NCBI GenBank assembly: GCA_965204215.1
Contig: CBDBDZ010000014.1
Coordinates: 62,001-126,000, forward strand
Length of the DNA: 64,000 nt
DNA from: CBDBDZ01 sp965204215
GTDB lineage: Bacteria; Pseudomonadota; Gammaproteobacteria; Pseudomonadales; GM7GCV1
Reading direction: 5' to 3'
This document shows, one piece after another, positions 17,524 to 26,697 of the stretch. Each line of letters begins with the position of its first letter. Positions within the stretch are counted from its first letter, which is position 1. Below the pieces are notes generated by a model that ran no database searches, was not told where the DNA came from, and saw nothing but the letters and a program-made list of their open reading frames with translations. The translations under genes and the position numbers were made by a program.

Positions 17524-18999
17524 ATGCCTCTAGAAATATCTTACAACGAAAATACAACCCAGCTTTCAGAAACACTTCAGCATAAAATTCATAACTCTTT
17601 TTTAAATTTTGGAAATAATTTAGATAAGGCAGACAATGAAAAATGGCTTAGCAAAATAAATTTGTCTGAAACAGAACAAAGCCTGGTGTTTTATTGTGAA
17701 AACTCTTATGTTTTAGATTGGGCTGAAGAGACATTGGAGCCTTCAATTAATGGCATTTTAAATGAAGTAGATTATTTAACCAACAAGAAGATCGAGTTCA
17801 AACTTAAAAATGAAATGCTGGAAATGCAAAACTTTTCAGACAAAACTAATAAACAGAATTACATGAGTGAAAAGGTTTCAGACGTTAATTATCAAAGAAC
17901 AGGGACAGACTCTTCTTTTAATTCTGCGGATAATGATCTGTTAAATTTTCAGCACGAAAAGGTACTTAAACGCTCTGAATTGCAACTTCACAGTCATTTG
18001 AATTTTGATAATTTTGTAGAAGGGAGCTCGAATGAAATTGCGTATGCCGCTGCAAAACATGTTGTTGCCAATAGTAATAAAAGAACATTTAACCCTCTTT
18101 TCATTTATGGAGCTACAGCGGTAGGAAAAACGCATTTAATGTGTGCTATTGGTAATGCATTAAAGGATAAAAACAAGAATATAAAAGTTTGTTTTATTAA
18201 TGCACAGCAGTTTGTTGAAGATATGGTAGCATCGTTAAATAAAAAGTCGATGAATGCTTTTAAAAACTACTATCGTTCGGCGAATGTTTTACTTGTTGAT
18301 GATATTCATGTTTTTTCCAGTAAAGGACAAACCCAGGAAGAATTTTTTCATACATTTAATTTCCTTTTGGATACTGAACAACAAATGATATTTACCAGTG
18401 ATAGGTATCCAAAGAAAATTAACGGTTTAGAAGAGCGACTAAAATCGAGATTTGGATCAGGATTAACCATTGAAATGTTTCCCCCTGAATTTGAAACAAG
18501 AGTTGCAATATTACAAAAAAAAGCCCAACTTTCAGGCTTTGAATTAAATTACGAAAATGCTGCCTACATAGCTCAGCATCTGAAAAGTAATGCAAGAGAA
18601 CTTGAAGGGGCGATAAAGCGGATAAAAGTGTGTGCGTTGTTGCATAATAACGCAATAACATTGGATTTAATTAAAGATTCTATTGCAGATTTGGTGACCA
18701 TTCATCAAAGTGATGTAAGTATATCGTTTATTTTAGAAGAAGTCGCTAGCTTTAAAAATATTACCATTGCAGAGCTCGTTTCTCAAAGAAGAATTAAACA
18801 TTTGGTATATGCACGTCATTTGGCTATGTATCTTTGTAAATCGTTTACTACTAAAAGTTTACCTGAAATAGGTGAAAATTTTGGGGGTAGAGACCATACA
18901 ACCGTGCTTCATGCTTATAATAAGATAAAAAAGCTGATTACCACTAGCGATGCATGTAATGAAGATATAAAATTGTTAACTCGAAAATTAACCCAATAA
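17524..18999 (+). CDS. dnaA: Chromosomal replication initiator protein DnaA
   Basis: 491 residues. Domain I (about 1-95) holds SYVLDWAEETLEPSINGIL. A Ser/Asn-rich linker follows, then the AAA+ domain (about 155-370) with Walker A GATAVGKTHL, Walker B VLLVDDIHVFSSKGQTQEEF, sensor I FTSDRYPKKINGLEERLKSR and sensor II NARELEGAIKRI. Domain IV ends with the DNA-binding signature GGRDHTTVLHAYNKI. Walker A differs from the common GG(V/T)GLGKTH, and the helix before the signature has YARHLAMYL instead of (Y/R)PRQxAMYL, so this is a somewhat divergent DnaA. No good Shine-Dalgarno precedes the ATG. dnaN follows after 62 bp. Confidence 0.97.
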   Translation: MPLEISYNENTTQLSETLQHKIHNSFLNFGNNLDKADNEKWLSKINLSETEQSLVFYCENSYVLDWAEETLEPSINGILNEVDYLTNKKIEFKLKNEMLEMQNFSDKTNKQNYMSEKVSDVNYQRTGTDSSFNSADNDLLNFQHEKVLKRSELQLHSHLNFDNFVEGSSNEIAYAAAKHVVANSNKRTFNPLFIYGATAVGKTHLMCAIGNALKDKNKNIKVCFINAQQFVEDMVASLNKKSMNAFKNYYRSANVLLVDDIHVFSSKGQTQEEFFHTFNFLLDTEQQMIFTSDRYPKKINGLEERLKSRFGSGLTIEMFPPEFETRVAILQKKAQLSGFELNYENAAYIAQHLKSNARELEGAIKRIKVCALLHNNAITLDLIKDSIADLVTIHQSDVSISFILEEVASFKNITIAELVSQRRIKHLVYARHLAMYLCKSFTTKSLPEIGENFGGRDHTTVLHAYNKIKKLITTSDACNEDIKLLTRKLTQ

Positions 19000-19061
19000 A
19001 TAGAGACTTTTACTCTATTTAAATTCAGAGTTATTCAATAAAGTCTTGTTGAGAGCAGCGC

Positions 19062-20183
19062 ATGAAATTTAATATAAACAGAAATCAGCTTTTACAGTCA
19101 TTGCAACTGATAATGGGGGTAGTGGAACGTCGTCACACTATGCCTGTTTTATCTAATATTTTAATTACTATTGAAAAAGGATTTATTAAGTTGATGGCTT
19201 CTGATTCTGAAGTTCAAATACAGGTAGATGTTAAGTGTGAATCAGCAGAAGACGAAGGCGAAATTACGATACCTGCAAAAAAACTCTACGATATAACCCG
19301 CTCGCTACCCGAAAATGCTTTAATAAGAGTTAATTGCCAGGACAATAAAGCAGAAATACTTTCCGATGCTAGCCAGTTTGTATTAAGTACATTATCAGGT
19401 AATGAATTTCCAACGATTAAATTAACAGAACCGCATGAACTACTGCGAATTTCCGTTGCCCAGGACCAACTAAAACAACTTCTCAATAAGACCTGTTTTG
19501 CTATGGCGCAGCAAGATGTACGTTTTTATTTGAACGGTAGTTTGTTTGAAATAACGAATAACTCATTGCGTTTGGTTGCAACAGATGGCCATAGATTAGC
19601 AACATCAAAAATTGATATTGAAACATCTACAAATGAAGTATTACAAAATATTTTACCTAGAAAAGCAGTATTAGAGTTAGAAAAACTACTGGAAGATAGT
19701 CCTGGACTTATTGATATTATTTTTTCAGACAGTGTTTTTTCAATAAAAACAGACAGATACAGCTTTATTTCAAAGCTTATCGACGGAAAATTCCCGGATT
19801 ATAATAAAGTTATTCCCGAAAGTAGTGACTCGGAAAGAATTATAGAATGTGATAGAGAAAAATTGAGACAGACTTTTTTAAGAGTCGCAATTTTATCAAA
19901 TGAGAAATATCGCGGTTTGCGCTTTAATATAAAAGATTCAATACTAATTATTTCTGCCAGCAACCCAGAGCAAGAACAAGCGGAAGAACAGGTTAATGTT
20001 ATATATAATTCGGAGGAAGAGGTGGTTGACTTAGGTTTTAATGTCAGTTATCTTTTGGACATTATCAACACAGATAATTCTGAAAAATTCATAATCAAGC
20101 TTTCTGAAAATAATAGTGCTATTATTGAACAACAATCTCAATATTGTGATTCCTTATATGTAATTATGCCTATGAGATTGTAA
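19062..20183 (+). CDS. dnaN: DNA polymerase III beta subunit (sliding clamp)
   Basis: 373 residues, close to the family's usual length. It begins MKFNINRNQLLQSLQLIMGVVERRHTMPVLSNILI in the standard way, carries VATDGHRLATSKI in the second domain, and ends in the conserved YVIMPMRL C-terminus that forms part of the partner-binding pocket. It forms the ring clamp that tethers replicative polymerase. GAGAGCAG upstream can serve as ribosome binding site. It sits in the usual dnaA-dnaN-recF order. Confidence 0.98.
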   Translation: MKFNINRNQLLQSLQLIMGVVERRHTMPVLSNILITIEKGFIKLMASDSEVQIQVDVKCESAEDEGEITIPAKKLYDITRSLPENALIRVNCQDNKAEILSDASQFVLSTLSGNEFPTIKLTEPHELLRISVAQDQLKQLLNKTCFAMAQQDVRFYLNGSLFEITNNSLRLVATDGHRLATSKIDIETSTNEVLQNILPRKAVLELEKLLEDSPGLIDIIFSDSVFSIKTDRYSFISKLIDGKFPDYNKVIPESSDSERIIECDREKLRQTFLRVAILSNEKYRGLRFNIKDSILIISASNPEQEQAEEQVNVIYNSEEEVVDLGFNVSYLLDIINTDNSEKFIIKLSENNSAIIEQQSQYCDSLYVIMPMRL

Positions 20184-20201
20184 AAGAGTTTCTAATTAAC
20201 A

Positions 20202-21311
20202 ATGCCTTTACTGACTCATGAGATTGATCAGTTTCGGAATTTACTAAAGCAACAGCTCAGCTTCAATTCTAAATTTAATATTATCTATGGCAATAACGGA
20301 AGTGGAAAGTCATCATTGCTTGAGTCTATCTATTTATTAGGAACAGGGCGTTCATTTCGCTCTTATAAACTGGATACTGCAATTACTTACAATAATAATT
20401 TTTTCAGGGTCTTGGGTAGCACTAGCAATAATCAAAAAAACGTAGATAATATTTCAATTCAACGCAGTAGCGGAAATCAATCTAAAATACAAATAAATAA
20501 TCAACCCATAAAGAACAGCTCCCTACTAGCTAAAAAATTTCCGATAATATCCATAGACATAGGAACCTTTGATTTATTAACAGGGGGACCACAAAAAAGA
20601 AGGCAGTTTATAGATTGGGGAGTGTTTCACGTGGAACATGGATATTCAACATTGCATAAGCATTACCAAAAAGCATTAAACCACAGGAATATATTATTAA
20701 AAAACCCCTCTATAGAAGGTTATGCAAACCAGCTAGTCTACTGGACTCAATTAATAGCAGATTGTGGTGAAAAAATAAATGTTGCAAGAAAACATTACTT
20801 AAATGTTTATTTAGAATTACTCAATCAACAATTAACCAATTTGGATAGTTTCATTCCCAGCATAGGAATTGACTATAACCCTGGTTGGGATGATAGTCAA
20901 AGCTTATTTAAAGTTATTGAAAACAGCCAAAAACGAGATGAAAAATACCAAACCACTCTTAAAGGAATACACAGAGCAAATCTAACATTTACTATTAACA
21001 AAACCAATGTTGAATCTGTTTTATCGAGAGGACAGCAAAAATTATTAGTATATATCTTAAAACTTACCCAAGCACTTTTTTACAAAAAACATAAACAAGG
21101 AAACTGTTGTGTTTTGATTGATGATTTTGGATCAGAATTTGATATTAACTATCAATTAGTAGTTGTAGATTTGATTAAAAAGCTTGATACACAGCTGTTT
21201 ATAACGGTTATAAGCCAAGAAGAAGTTAATAATCTAATAGAAAAATTTAAGAGAGAAAACGCTACTTTGTTTCACGTGAAACAAGGGCTTATAGAGCTTA
21301 TCAGTTTTTAA
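20202..21311 (+). CDS. recF: DNA replication and repair protein RecF
   Basis: 369 residues. SMC/ABC-like ATPase with Walker A GNNGSGKSSLLESIYLLGTGRSFR (about 30-50), the signature SRGQQKLLVYILKLTQ and Walker B CVLIDDFGSEFD. It helps load RecA at gaps with RecO and RecR. It begins 18 bp after dnaN. Two parS-like 16-mers lie inside the coding sequence (20623 and 21268). Its stop overlaps the convergent amidase gene by 11 bp; gyrB, the usual next gene, is not present here. Confidence 0.95.
   Translation: MPLLTHEIDQFRNLLKQQLSFNSKFNIIYGNNGSGKSSLLESIYLLGTGRSFRSYKLDTAITYNNNFFRVLGSTSNNQKNVDNISIQRSSGNQSKIQINNQPIKNSSLLAKKFPIISIDIGTFDLLTGGPQKRRQFIDWGVFHVEHGYSTLHKHYQKALNHRNILLKNPSIEGYANQLVYWTQLIADCGEKINVARKHYLNVYLELLNQQLTNLDSFIPSIGIDYNPGWDDSQSLFKVIENSQKRDEKYQTTLKGIHRANLTFTINKTNVESVLSRGQQKLLVYILKLTQALFYKKHKQGNCCVLIDDFGSEFDINYQLVVVDLIKKLDTQLFITVISQEEVNNLIEKFKRENATLFHVKQGLIELISF
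20623..20638. promoter_or_regulatory. parS: parS-like ParB binding site 1
   Basis: TGTTTCACGTGGAACA, whose reverse complement TGTTCCACGTGAAACA is the classic bacterial parS 16-mer. It lies within recF about 3.6 kb from the origin gap, as parS sites usually cluster near oriC. Confidence 0.85.
21268..21283. promoter_or_regulatory. parS: parS-like ParB binding site 2 (perfect palindrome)
   Basis: TGTTTCACGTGAAACA, a fully palindromic match to the parS consensus, in the last 45 bp of recF and 645 bp from site 1. No parA or parB gene is in the window. Confidence 0.88.
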
Positions 21312-22005
21312 TGTATTGATTCAAAAGCAATAAGTAACGTGTTTTGGAATAAAGTGCTTGCATAAAAGCTTTTCCTGGATCTGTTTTTATTGTGTAATAG
21401 TTGTAGTCTTTTTCTTCCCAGTAAGGAGATTCGTAAAATGATAAGTATTGATAATGACCAATTAAATATTTAATATCAGGAAATTTATTAACCAAATAAT
21501 CCACCAACAAGGTATTTGCATTGAGTTGATCAGATGTTAAAGGAGAATCTGGTCCACCTATATTTTCAATGCCAATAGCATGTCGATTTAATCCAATTGT
21601 ATGTCTTGCCATCCATATTTCAGGCATTAGTTGATAAATGGTTCCATCTCTGGCAACTAAAAAATGGCTTGAAACATTGAGCTCTCCGGCTTTTTTCACA
21701 ATACTTTCAGAATGTTTTGGTAATGTGGGGGAATCAAGTTGATTAAAAACGCCATTAAGGTTGTTTGATCCAGTCCAGTGAACAACAATAATTTTTGGGT
21801 TAATTAAAATACTGTTGGCGCTTTGGTCATAATGCTCCCTAATATATTGCAGTGTTAATAATTTACGTTTAATTGGAAAGCTTAAAGGTTTTTTTACAAG
21901 TTGAAATTGTTGGAAATCAATAGATTGTGCACAAATAAAGGAATAAACCAGTAGCGTAGTCAAAAGCAATAAACTAACACTTGCTATAAACCATAACCGT
22001 TTCAA
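21301..22005 (-). CDS. N-acetylmuramoyl-L-alanine amidase (Amidase_2 type), membrane-anchored or secreted
   Basis: 234 residues with an uncleaved anchor or signal at about 4-27. The amidase_2 zinc site is visible: VVHWTGSNN (first His), ARHTIGLNRHAIGIENIGG (region of the second) and KTDPGKAF (KxDPG). SHFLVARDGTIYQLMPE is the usual substrate-groove segment. It cleaves the amide between MurNAc and the stem peptide, in recycling or remodelling. It follows the carboxylase gene by 11 bp on the same strand and overlaps the recF end by 11 bp. Confidence 0.88.
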   Translation of the reverse strand: MKRLWFIASVSLLLLTTLLVYSFICAQSIDFQQFQLVKKPLSFPIKRKLLTLQYIREHYDQSANSILINPKIIVVHWTGSNNLNGVFNQLDSPTLPKHSESIVKKAGELNVSSHFLVARDGTIYQLMPEIWMARHTIGLNRHAIGIENIGGPDSPLTSDQLNANTLLVDYLVNKFPDIKYLIGHYQYLSFYESPYWEEKDYNYYTIKTDPGKAFMQALYSKTRYLLLLNQYIKN

Positions 22006-22016
22006 TGTTTTAAAAG

Positions 22017-25000
22017 TCAGGAAATAATAGGCTCTATAACAAACAATAAATCACCAGAATTAATTTGAGAGCCATTCGTCTGATTAATACGAATAACTCG
22101 ATAATCCAAATCAGCATAGATAATATCGTTGGTATTATAATTGGCTAATGATATGGGTGAAAATATTTTCATTGCCTCTATTTGGCATAAAATATTACTG
22201 AGTTTAAAATGATCTCCTTCGGCTATATAAGCAGAGTCATTAGGTGTTGGTGTTAAATATAAGATACCAGTCATTGGTGCTAACACTTTTAATTGGCGGG
22301 TATCAGCGATAATAATTTGATCTTTAAGAGAGGTGTTATTTTCACCGCTACTTAAGGTGATTTCTTCAATTAAGCTATCTTTATCTATTTTATTTAAAAG
22401 CTGTGGTAAATAGTTGGTATCGTAATTACCAGAAGCAAAGATATCATCAGTTAAAATACGTTTGAGCAAAGGAATATTCGTACAAATGCCTTTAATTACC
22501 ATTTTATCTAATACATTAATAAGCCGCTTAACACCTTCTTTGCGGTTGTTGCCATAACAAATAATTTGGGCAATAAGGCTATCATAGAAGGGAGATATAG
22601 TTATATCCTTATCAGCAATACTTATCACTTCTAAATAATTATATTCGGGAATACTGCATTCAGTGATTAATCCGGGAGTTGGGATAAAGTCAATGTTACC
22701 ATTATCTGCTATTAATGGCTTTTCTGCTGTGATTCTTGCTTCAATTGCATACCCTTTGTTTTTTGGTTCTAAATGCTCAATAGATTGGTGTTCAGCAATT
22801 CTGAATTGTTCAGAGACAATAGAGATATTGGTTGTCCATTCCGTTACAGGATGTTCAACTTGTAGTCTTGTATTCATTTCCATAAAGTAAATGCTATCGT
22901 TTACCAAGTCAAAAATAAATTCTACTGTCCCGGCGCCTAAATAGTTAACTTGATTAGCTAATCGCTCTGCGTAGGCAAAAGCATCAGATTGAAGTTTTTT
23001 ACTAAGTAAAGTAGATTTTGATTCTTCAAGTACTTTTTGATTGTTACGTTGAACGCTGCAATCTCTAAGTCCTAAAACTTTAGTATTGCCATAAACATCG
23101 CGCAATATTTGAATTTCAATATGACGCATCGACTCAATAAATTTTTCCAGGTATAAATCGCCATTACCAAAAGCAGCTCTGGCTTCGGATTGTACCCGGT
23201 TAAATGCAGCTGTCATATTATGTTCTGAACGAACGACTTGAATTCCTTTACCGCCACCACCATGAACAGCTTTTAATAAAACAGGATAGCCAATATCGAC
23301 AGCCATACTTTTTGCTGCATCAACGCTTGGTAAAATACCATGACTCCCAGGAACAACAGGCACTTTTGCAGACATAGCGGTGTGAATGGCATTAGCTTTA
23401 TTACCCATCGTTTGCATACTACTGGCAAAAGGACCAATAAAATTAAGTTGGTAATCTTTTCGACACTGGAGAGCAAATTGGTCGTTTTCAGATAAAAAGC
23501 CAATACCTGGGTGCAGTGCGCTGGCATTAAAGCGTTTGGCGATACTTAACACACTATTAGCATTCAAATAGCTTTCATCAGAAGTTTGACCTCCTAAACA
23601 AACTAATTCGTCATGTTCTTTTAGCATCGTAGCAGGAATGGATTCCATATCAGGGTCTGATGCAACTAAAATCACCTTTTTATTCAGTTGTTGGGCGATG
23701 CGTATTAATTTAACAGCGGTACAACCTCTGGCATGGATTAAAACGCTCTCAACAGGTTTCATTAAATCAATTGCATTTTTATGATTGGCTTGGGCTTGTT
23801 GGTCAATTGTTTCAGGCATAAGTTCGCCTTCAAGCACCCGCTTGATGACATCATTGACAGACTCTACAGGAATAGAGATAGAGGGGTCTATTTCAGCCAT
23901 TTTCTGGTCCAAATCGTCAAAAAATGGGTGCTTAACTAATCCGCGCATTGCTCCTTGTTTAGAAGCCAAATAGTTGGAAACTGTGGCGTGCGAGGGCAAA
24001 AAGGAAGGAACAACAACTCGGCCAGCAAAAGGGATATCAGCGCCGCTAAAATAATAGGTTTGAACAAAAGGATGAGTGACAAAACTGGCTTGAGAACCAC
24101 CAGTGCAATCACCAAATCCAAAAATAATAATGGGCAAATCATTATCGCGTACAAACCGAGTGATTCTATCGTTAACAATAGCCATTGAAAACAATGATTT
24201 AGGACCTTCTTTTGTTTGCATACCACCAGAGGATACAAAGCAAATAACAGGAAGTTTTAAGCGTGCACATTCAACTAATAAATCACAAAGCTTTTGACCG
24301 CTTGCCATATCGAAAGCACCGGCCTGAAAACTGGTATTGGAAATAGCAACGCCAACTTGTTTGCCAGCCAAAGATTTTAATGTTCCAATTCCGGTTATCA
24401 TGCCACAAGGAATAATATTGTTTGCCAGCGCTTTTTCAATAGATAATCGAAACCCTGGGAAATTAACAGGGTTCGAGCTCATTAAGTCTTTATCGGCTTC
24501 TTTGAAAGATTCAAAAAAGAGGTCAATGAAGGCTTGAGGGTGAGTTTTCTTTTGGCGTTTAACACAGCTTAAAATATTTTGTATTAAAACGTCTTTATAT
24601 GCAATATCTAGTTGATTCCAAAAATCTTTTCTTTTTCCAATATGCACAGGGTTGATACGCCCATCGAATTCTTTACCCGCCTCTTTGTTTAGTAAAAAAT
24701 TGCGAATCAGGCTTTCAAAGAAAAAGGTGATTAATACTAATAAAGAATCAGAAAGACGAGGAAAATATACTCGCTTCCACTCTTCTACGGTTTTAAGAAA
24801 TTCACCTCGCCTTCTAAACTTAACGAAATAATTCAACCAGGTAGAAAAAACCTTGGCCGATTGACTATTGGTATTATGTCTAAGGGAGTCGTTTAATAAT
24901 TTACCAATGGTGTCTTCAGATATCACATGACTGGACCTCGACTCTTCAGCGATATCGACAAAGTTGTTGATTAGTTGATTGTAAAGGCTATCAAAAGTTA

Positions 25001-26516
25001 CCATGCTTTGGCATATTTCTATCATGGTTTGCTTAAGTTCTCCGATATACATAATGTCTAACAGGTGCAAATCACTGTTAACTCGCGCAAAAATAGTATC
25101 GTTATGTGTTTGGTTTTTTTGTATTAGCTCTAATAAAACAGGGAAGTTGTCAGCGCTTTCAGATTTCCAACGGTTGTATAGGTACAATCCAATAGCAAAA
25201 CCCAGGCGGTATCTTGAATTTTCGTAGTTTTCCTGAGGTTCACCTAAAAAGATAATGCTAAGTTTATTGCGTTCTACATTAAGTTCGCTTCTATGGGTTT
25301 TGAAGCGCTTCCAACTATTTAGTACATCGTCAATATAGAGTAATTGATCGGGTTGATTTAACCAGGCATTAAAGTTTTTTTCTTGTAGCGCTTTGGTGCG
25401 TTCATTAAGGTCGCCCTGAGGGATAGTTTCACCAGATAGTTGACCGTAAGAATTGATTGTTGAGTATTCAATACGTTGATGAATGGTCAAATAACGCAAG
25501 TGAGTACAAGCATGACCAAAAATGTTTGGGTGACGAGTGTTGGTATTGGTGACAGGTATATTGGAAATATCTCGAAGTTTTAGCAGTGATTCAGATGGGT
25601 GTATAAAGCGCTTAACACTGCGCTGGTAATGATGAAAAATATCTGAACTATTTGCTACCATTTCAGAAGTTGTTTTTTCAATAGCCTCGATACTATCAAT
25701 AATTGCATTGACTAATGGGTCCACAGAACCACCATCCTCGGGAGCCCAATTGATAACACCATCAATTATACCTTTATCCAATAATTCACAGGGAGACACC
25801 CCAACATAGCGTGCACTTTCTTGCCAGGATAAGTTATATTGTCTGGCAATATTGGCAAGGCCTTTAGGCTGGATAGTATTAAATGCGCAAGAACGTACGC
25901 CTAATAGCAGGTTGGTGGCAGCTAAAGGAATAGCGCCACCAGAATAACCAAGACCATAAATAATACCTACAGTTGGCACATGAATGTCACACATTTCAGT
26001 GATAAGGTGTGAAATAGAGTGGGCTTGATTATTAAGGTTTGCCTCAGCTCCAGCATCAGCTCCTGGAGTATCTATAAAAGAGACAATGGGAATAGAGTGG
26101 TCACAAAATTCCCGGACAATATTCCGAGCACTTTGGTGATGTTCAGGTCCCCAAACACCATTATTAGCGTGACGGTCCTGGGCGATAAACCCAATTCTTC
26201 TATCCTTACCATTAATCAGTATATTCAATTCAACGGCGTAAAGAGGTCCCATTGAAACCTGTTTAATAACTTTGCCATTGATCCGACTAATAATGGTTTT
26301 TGCACTGGGTCTGGATTTTGCTTCAACAGGATCTAAAACGCGTGTGATGTAATCGTCGACACCTAATGTACCAAGTATTTTTAATTCTGAATCGACCTGT
26401 TCAGAAGAAAGAAAGCCTTTAGCAGGTAGTATAACCTTGAGGTTATTAGAAAGAGCCAATTCGCCATGCGTTGATTGAGCTTCATGTTCAACAAAAAATT
26501 TATCTGTGTCTTGCAT
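22017..26516 (-). CDS. Single-chain biotin-dependent acyl-CoA carboxylase (CT-BC-BCCP fusion)
   Basis: 1499 residues. About 80-290: AccA-like carboxyltransferase half (IVSFIDTPGADAGAEANL, GLGYSGGAIPLA). About 300-690: helical linker without a recognised motif. About 700-890: AccD-like half (CFVSSGGMQTKEGPKSLFSM, GDCTGGSQASFV). About 922-1375: biotin carboxylase (KAVHGGGGKGIQVV, LRDCSVQRNNQK, MNTRLQVEHPVTEW). About 1405-1499: biotinyl domain with the biotin Lys near 1450 in IEAMKIFSPI. All activities needed for an acetyl- or acyl-CoA carboxylase are present. The CT halves are in A-then-D order, opposite to fused CT proteins of the propionyl-CoA carboxylase kind. The substrate is not predictable. 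It is divergent from proS. Confidence 0.9.
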   Translation of the reverse strand: MQDTDKFFVEHEAQSTHGELALSNNLKVILPAKGFLSSEQVDSELKILGTLGVDDYITRVLDPVEAKSRPSAKTIISRINGKVIKQVSMGPLYAVELNILINGKDRRIGFIAQDRHANNGVWGPEHHQSARNIVREFCDHSIPIVSFIDTPGADAGAEANLNNQAHSISHLITEMCDIHVPTVGIIYGLGYSGGAIPLAATNLLLGVRSCAFNTIQPKGLANIARQYNLSWQESARYVGVSPCELLDKGIIDGVINWAPEDGGSVDPLVNAIIDSIEAIEKTTSEMVANSSDIFHHYQRSVKRFIHPSESLLKLRDISNIPVTNTNTRHPNIFGHACTHLRYLTIHQRIEYSTINSYGQLSGETIPQGDLNERTKALQEKNFNAWLNQPDQLLYIDDVLNSWKRFKTHRSELNVERNKLSIIFLGEPQENYENSRYRLGFAIGLYLYNRWKSESADNFPVLLELIQKNQTHNDTIFARVNSDLHLLDIMYIGELKQTMIEICQSMVTFDSLYNQLINNFVDIAEESRSSHVISEDTIGKLLNDSLRHNTNSQSAKVFSTWLNYFVKFRRRGEFLKTVEEWKRVYFPRLSDSLLVLITFFFESLIRNFLLNKEAGKEFDGRINPVHIGKRKDFWNQLDIAYKDVLIQNILSCVKRQKKTHPQAFIDLFFESFKEADKDLMSSNPVNFPGFRLSIEKALANNIIPCGMITGIGTLKSLAGKQVGVAISNTSFQAGAFDMASGQKLCDLLVECARLKLPVICFVSSGGMQTKEGPKSLFSMAIVNDRITRFVRDNDLPIIIFGFGDCTGGSQASFVTHPFVQTYYFSGADIPFAGRVVVPSFLPSHATVSNYLASKQGAMRGLVKHPFFDDLDQKMAEIDPSISIPVESVNDVIKRVLEGELMPETIDQQAQANHKNAIDLMKPVESVLIHARGCTAVKLIRIAQQLNKKVILVASDPDMESIPATMLKEHDELVCLGGQTSDESYLNANSVLSIAKRFNASALHPGIGFLSENDQFALQCRKDYQLNFIGPFASSMQTMGNKANAIHTAMSAKVPVVPGSHGILPSVDAAKSMAVDIGYPVLLKAVHGGGGKGIQVVRSEHNMTAAFNRVQSEARAAFGNGDLYLEKFIESMRHIEIQILRDVYGNTKVLGLRDCSVQRNNQKVLEESKSTLLSKKLQSDAFAYAERLANQVNYLGAGTVEFIFDLVNDSIYFMEMNTRLQVEHPVTEWTTNISIVSEQFRIAEHQSIEHLEPKNKGYAIEARITAEKPLIADNGNIDFIPTPGLITECSIPEYNYLEVISIADKDITISPFYDSLIAQIICYGNNRKEGVKRLINVLDKMVIKGICTNIPLLKRILTDDIFASGNYDTNYLPQLLNKIDKDSLIEEITLSSGENNTSLKDQIIIADTRQLKVLAPMTGILYLTPTPNDSAYIAEGDHFKLSNILCQIEAMKIFSPISLANYNTNDIIYADLDYRVIRINQTNGSQINSGDLLFVIEPIIS

Positions 26517-26625
26517 TGATTTATTTTATGTAGATTCAGGTTATTAAATAATATATTGGATATTTTATCATTAATTTTAAAAGTATGATTCAATAATAAA
26601 AGAAGCGACTTATAACAAGTGATTC

Positions 26626-26634
26626 TGCTATGAT
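26626..26634 (+). promoter_or_regulatory. Candidate extended -10 promoter for proS
   Basis: TGCTATGAT matches an extended -10 element (TGnTATGAT, near-consensus TATAAT). The predicted start of transcription lies about 57 bp before the proS ATG. No convincing -35 is needed or seen. Confidence 0.45.
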
Positions 26635-26697
26635 GCCAACCTGAAATTTACAATGTTATTACACTGAAAAACTTACACAGAATAAACAAGTAAAAAA

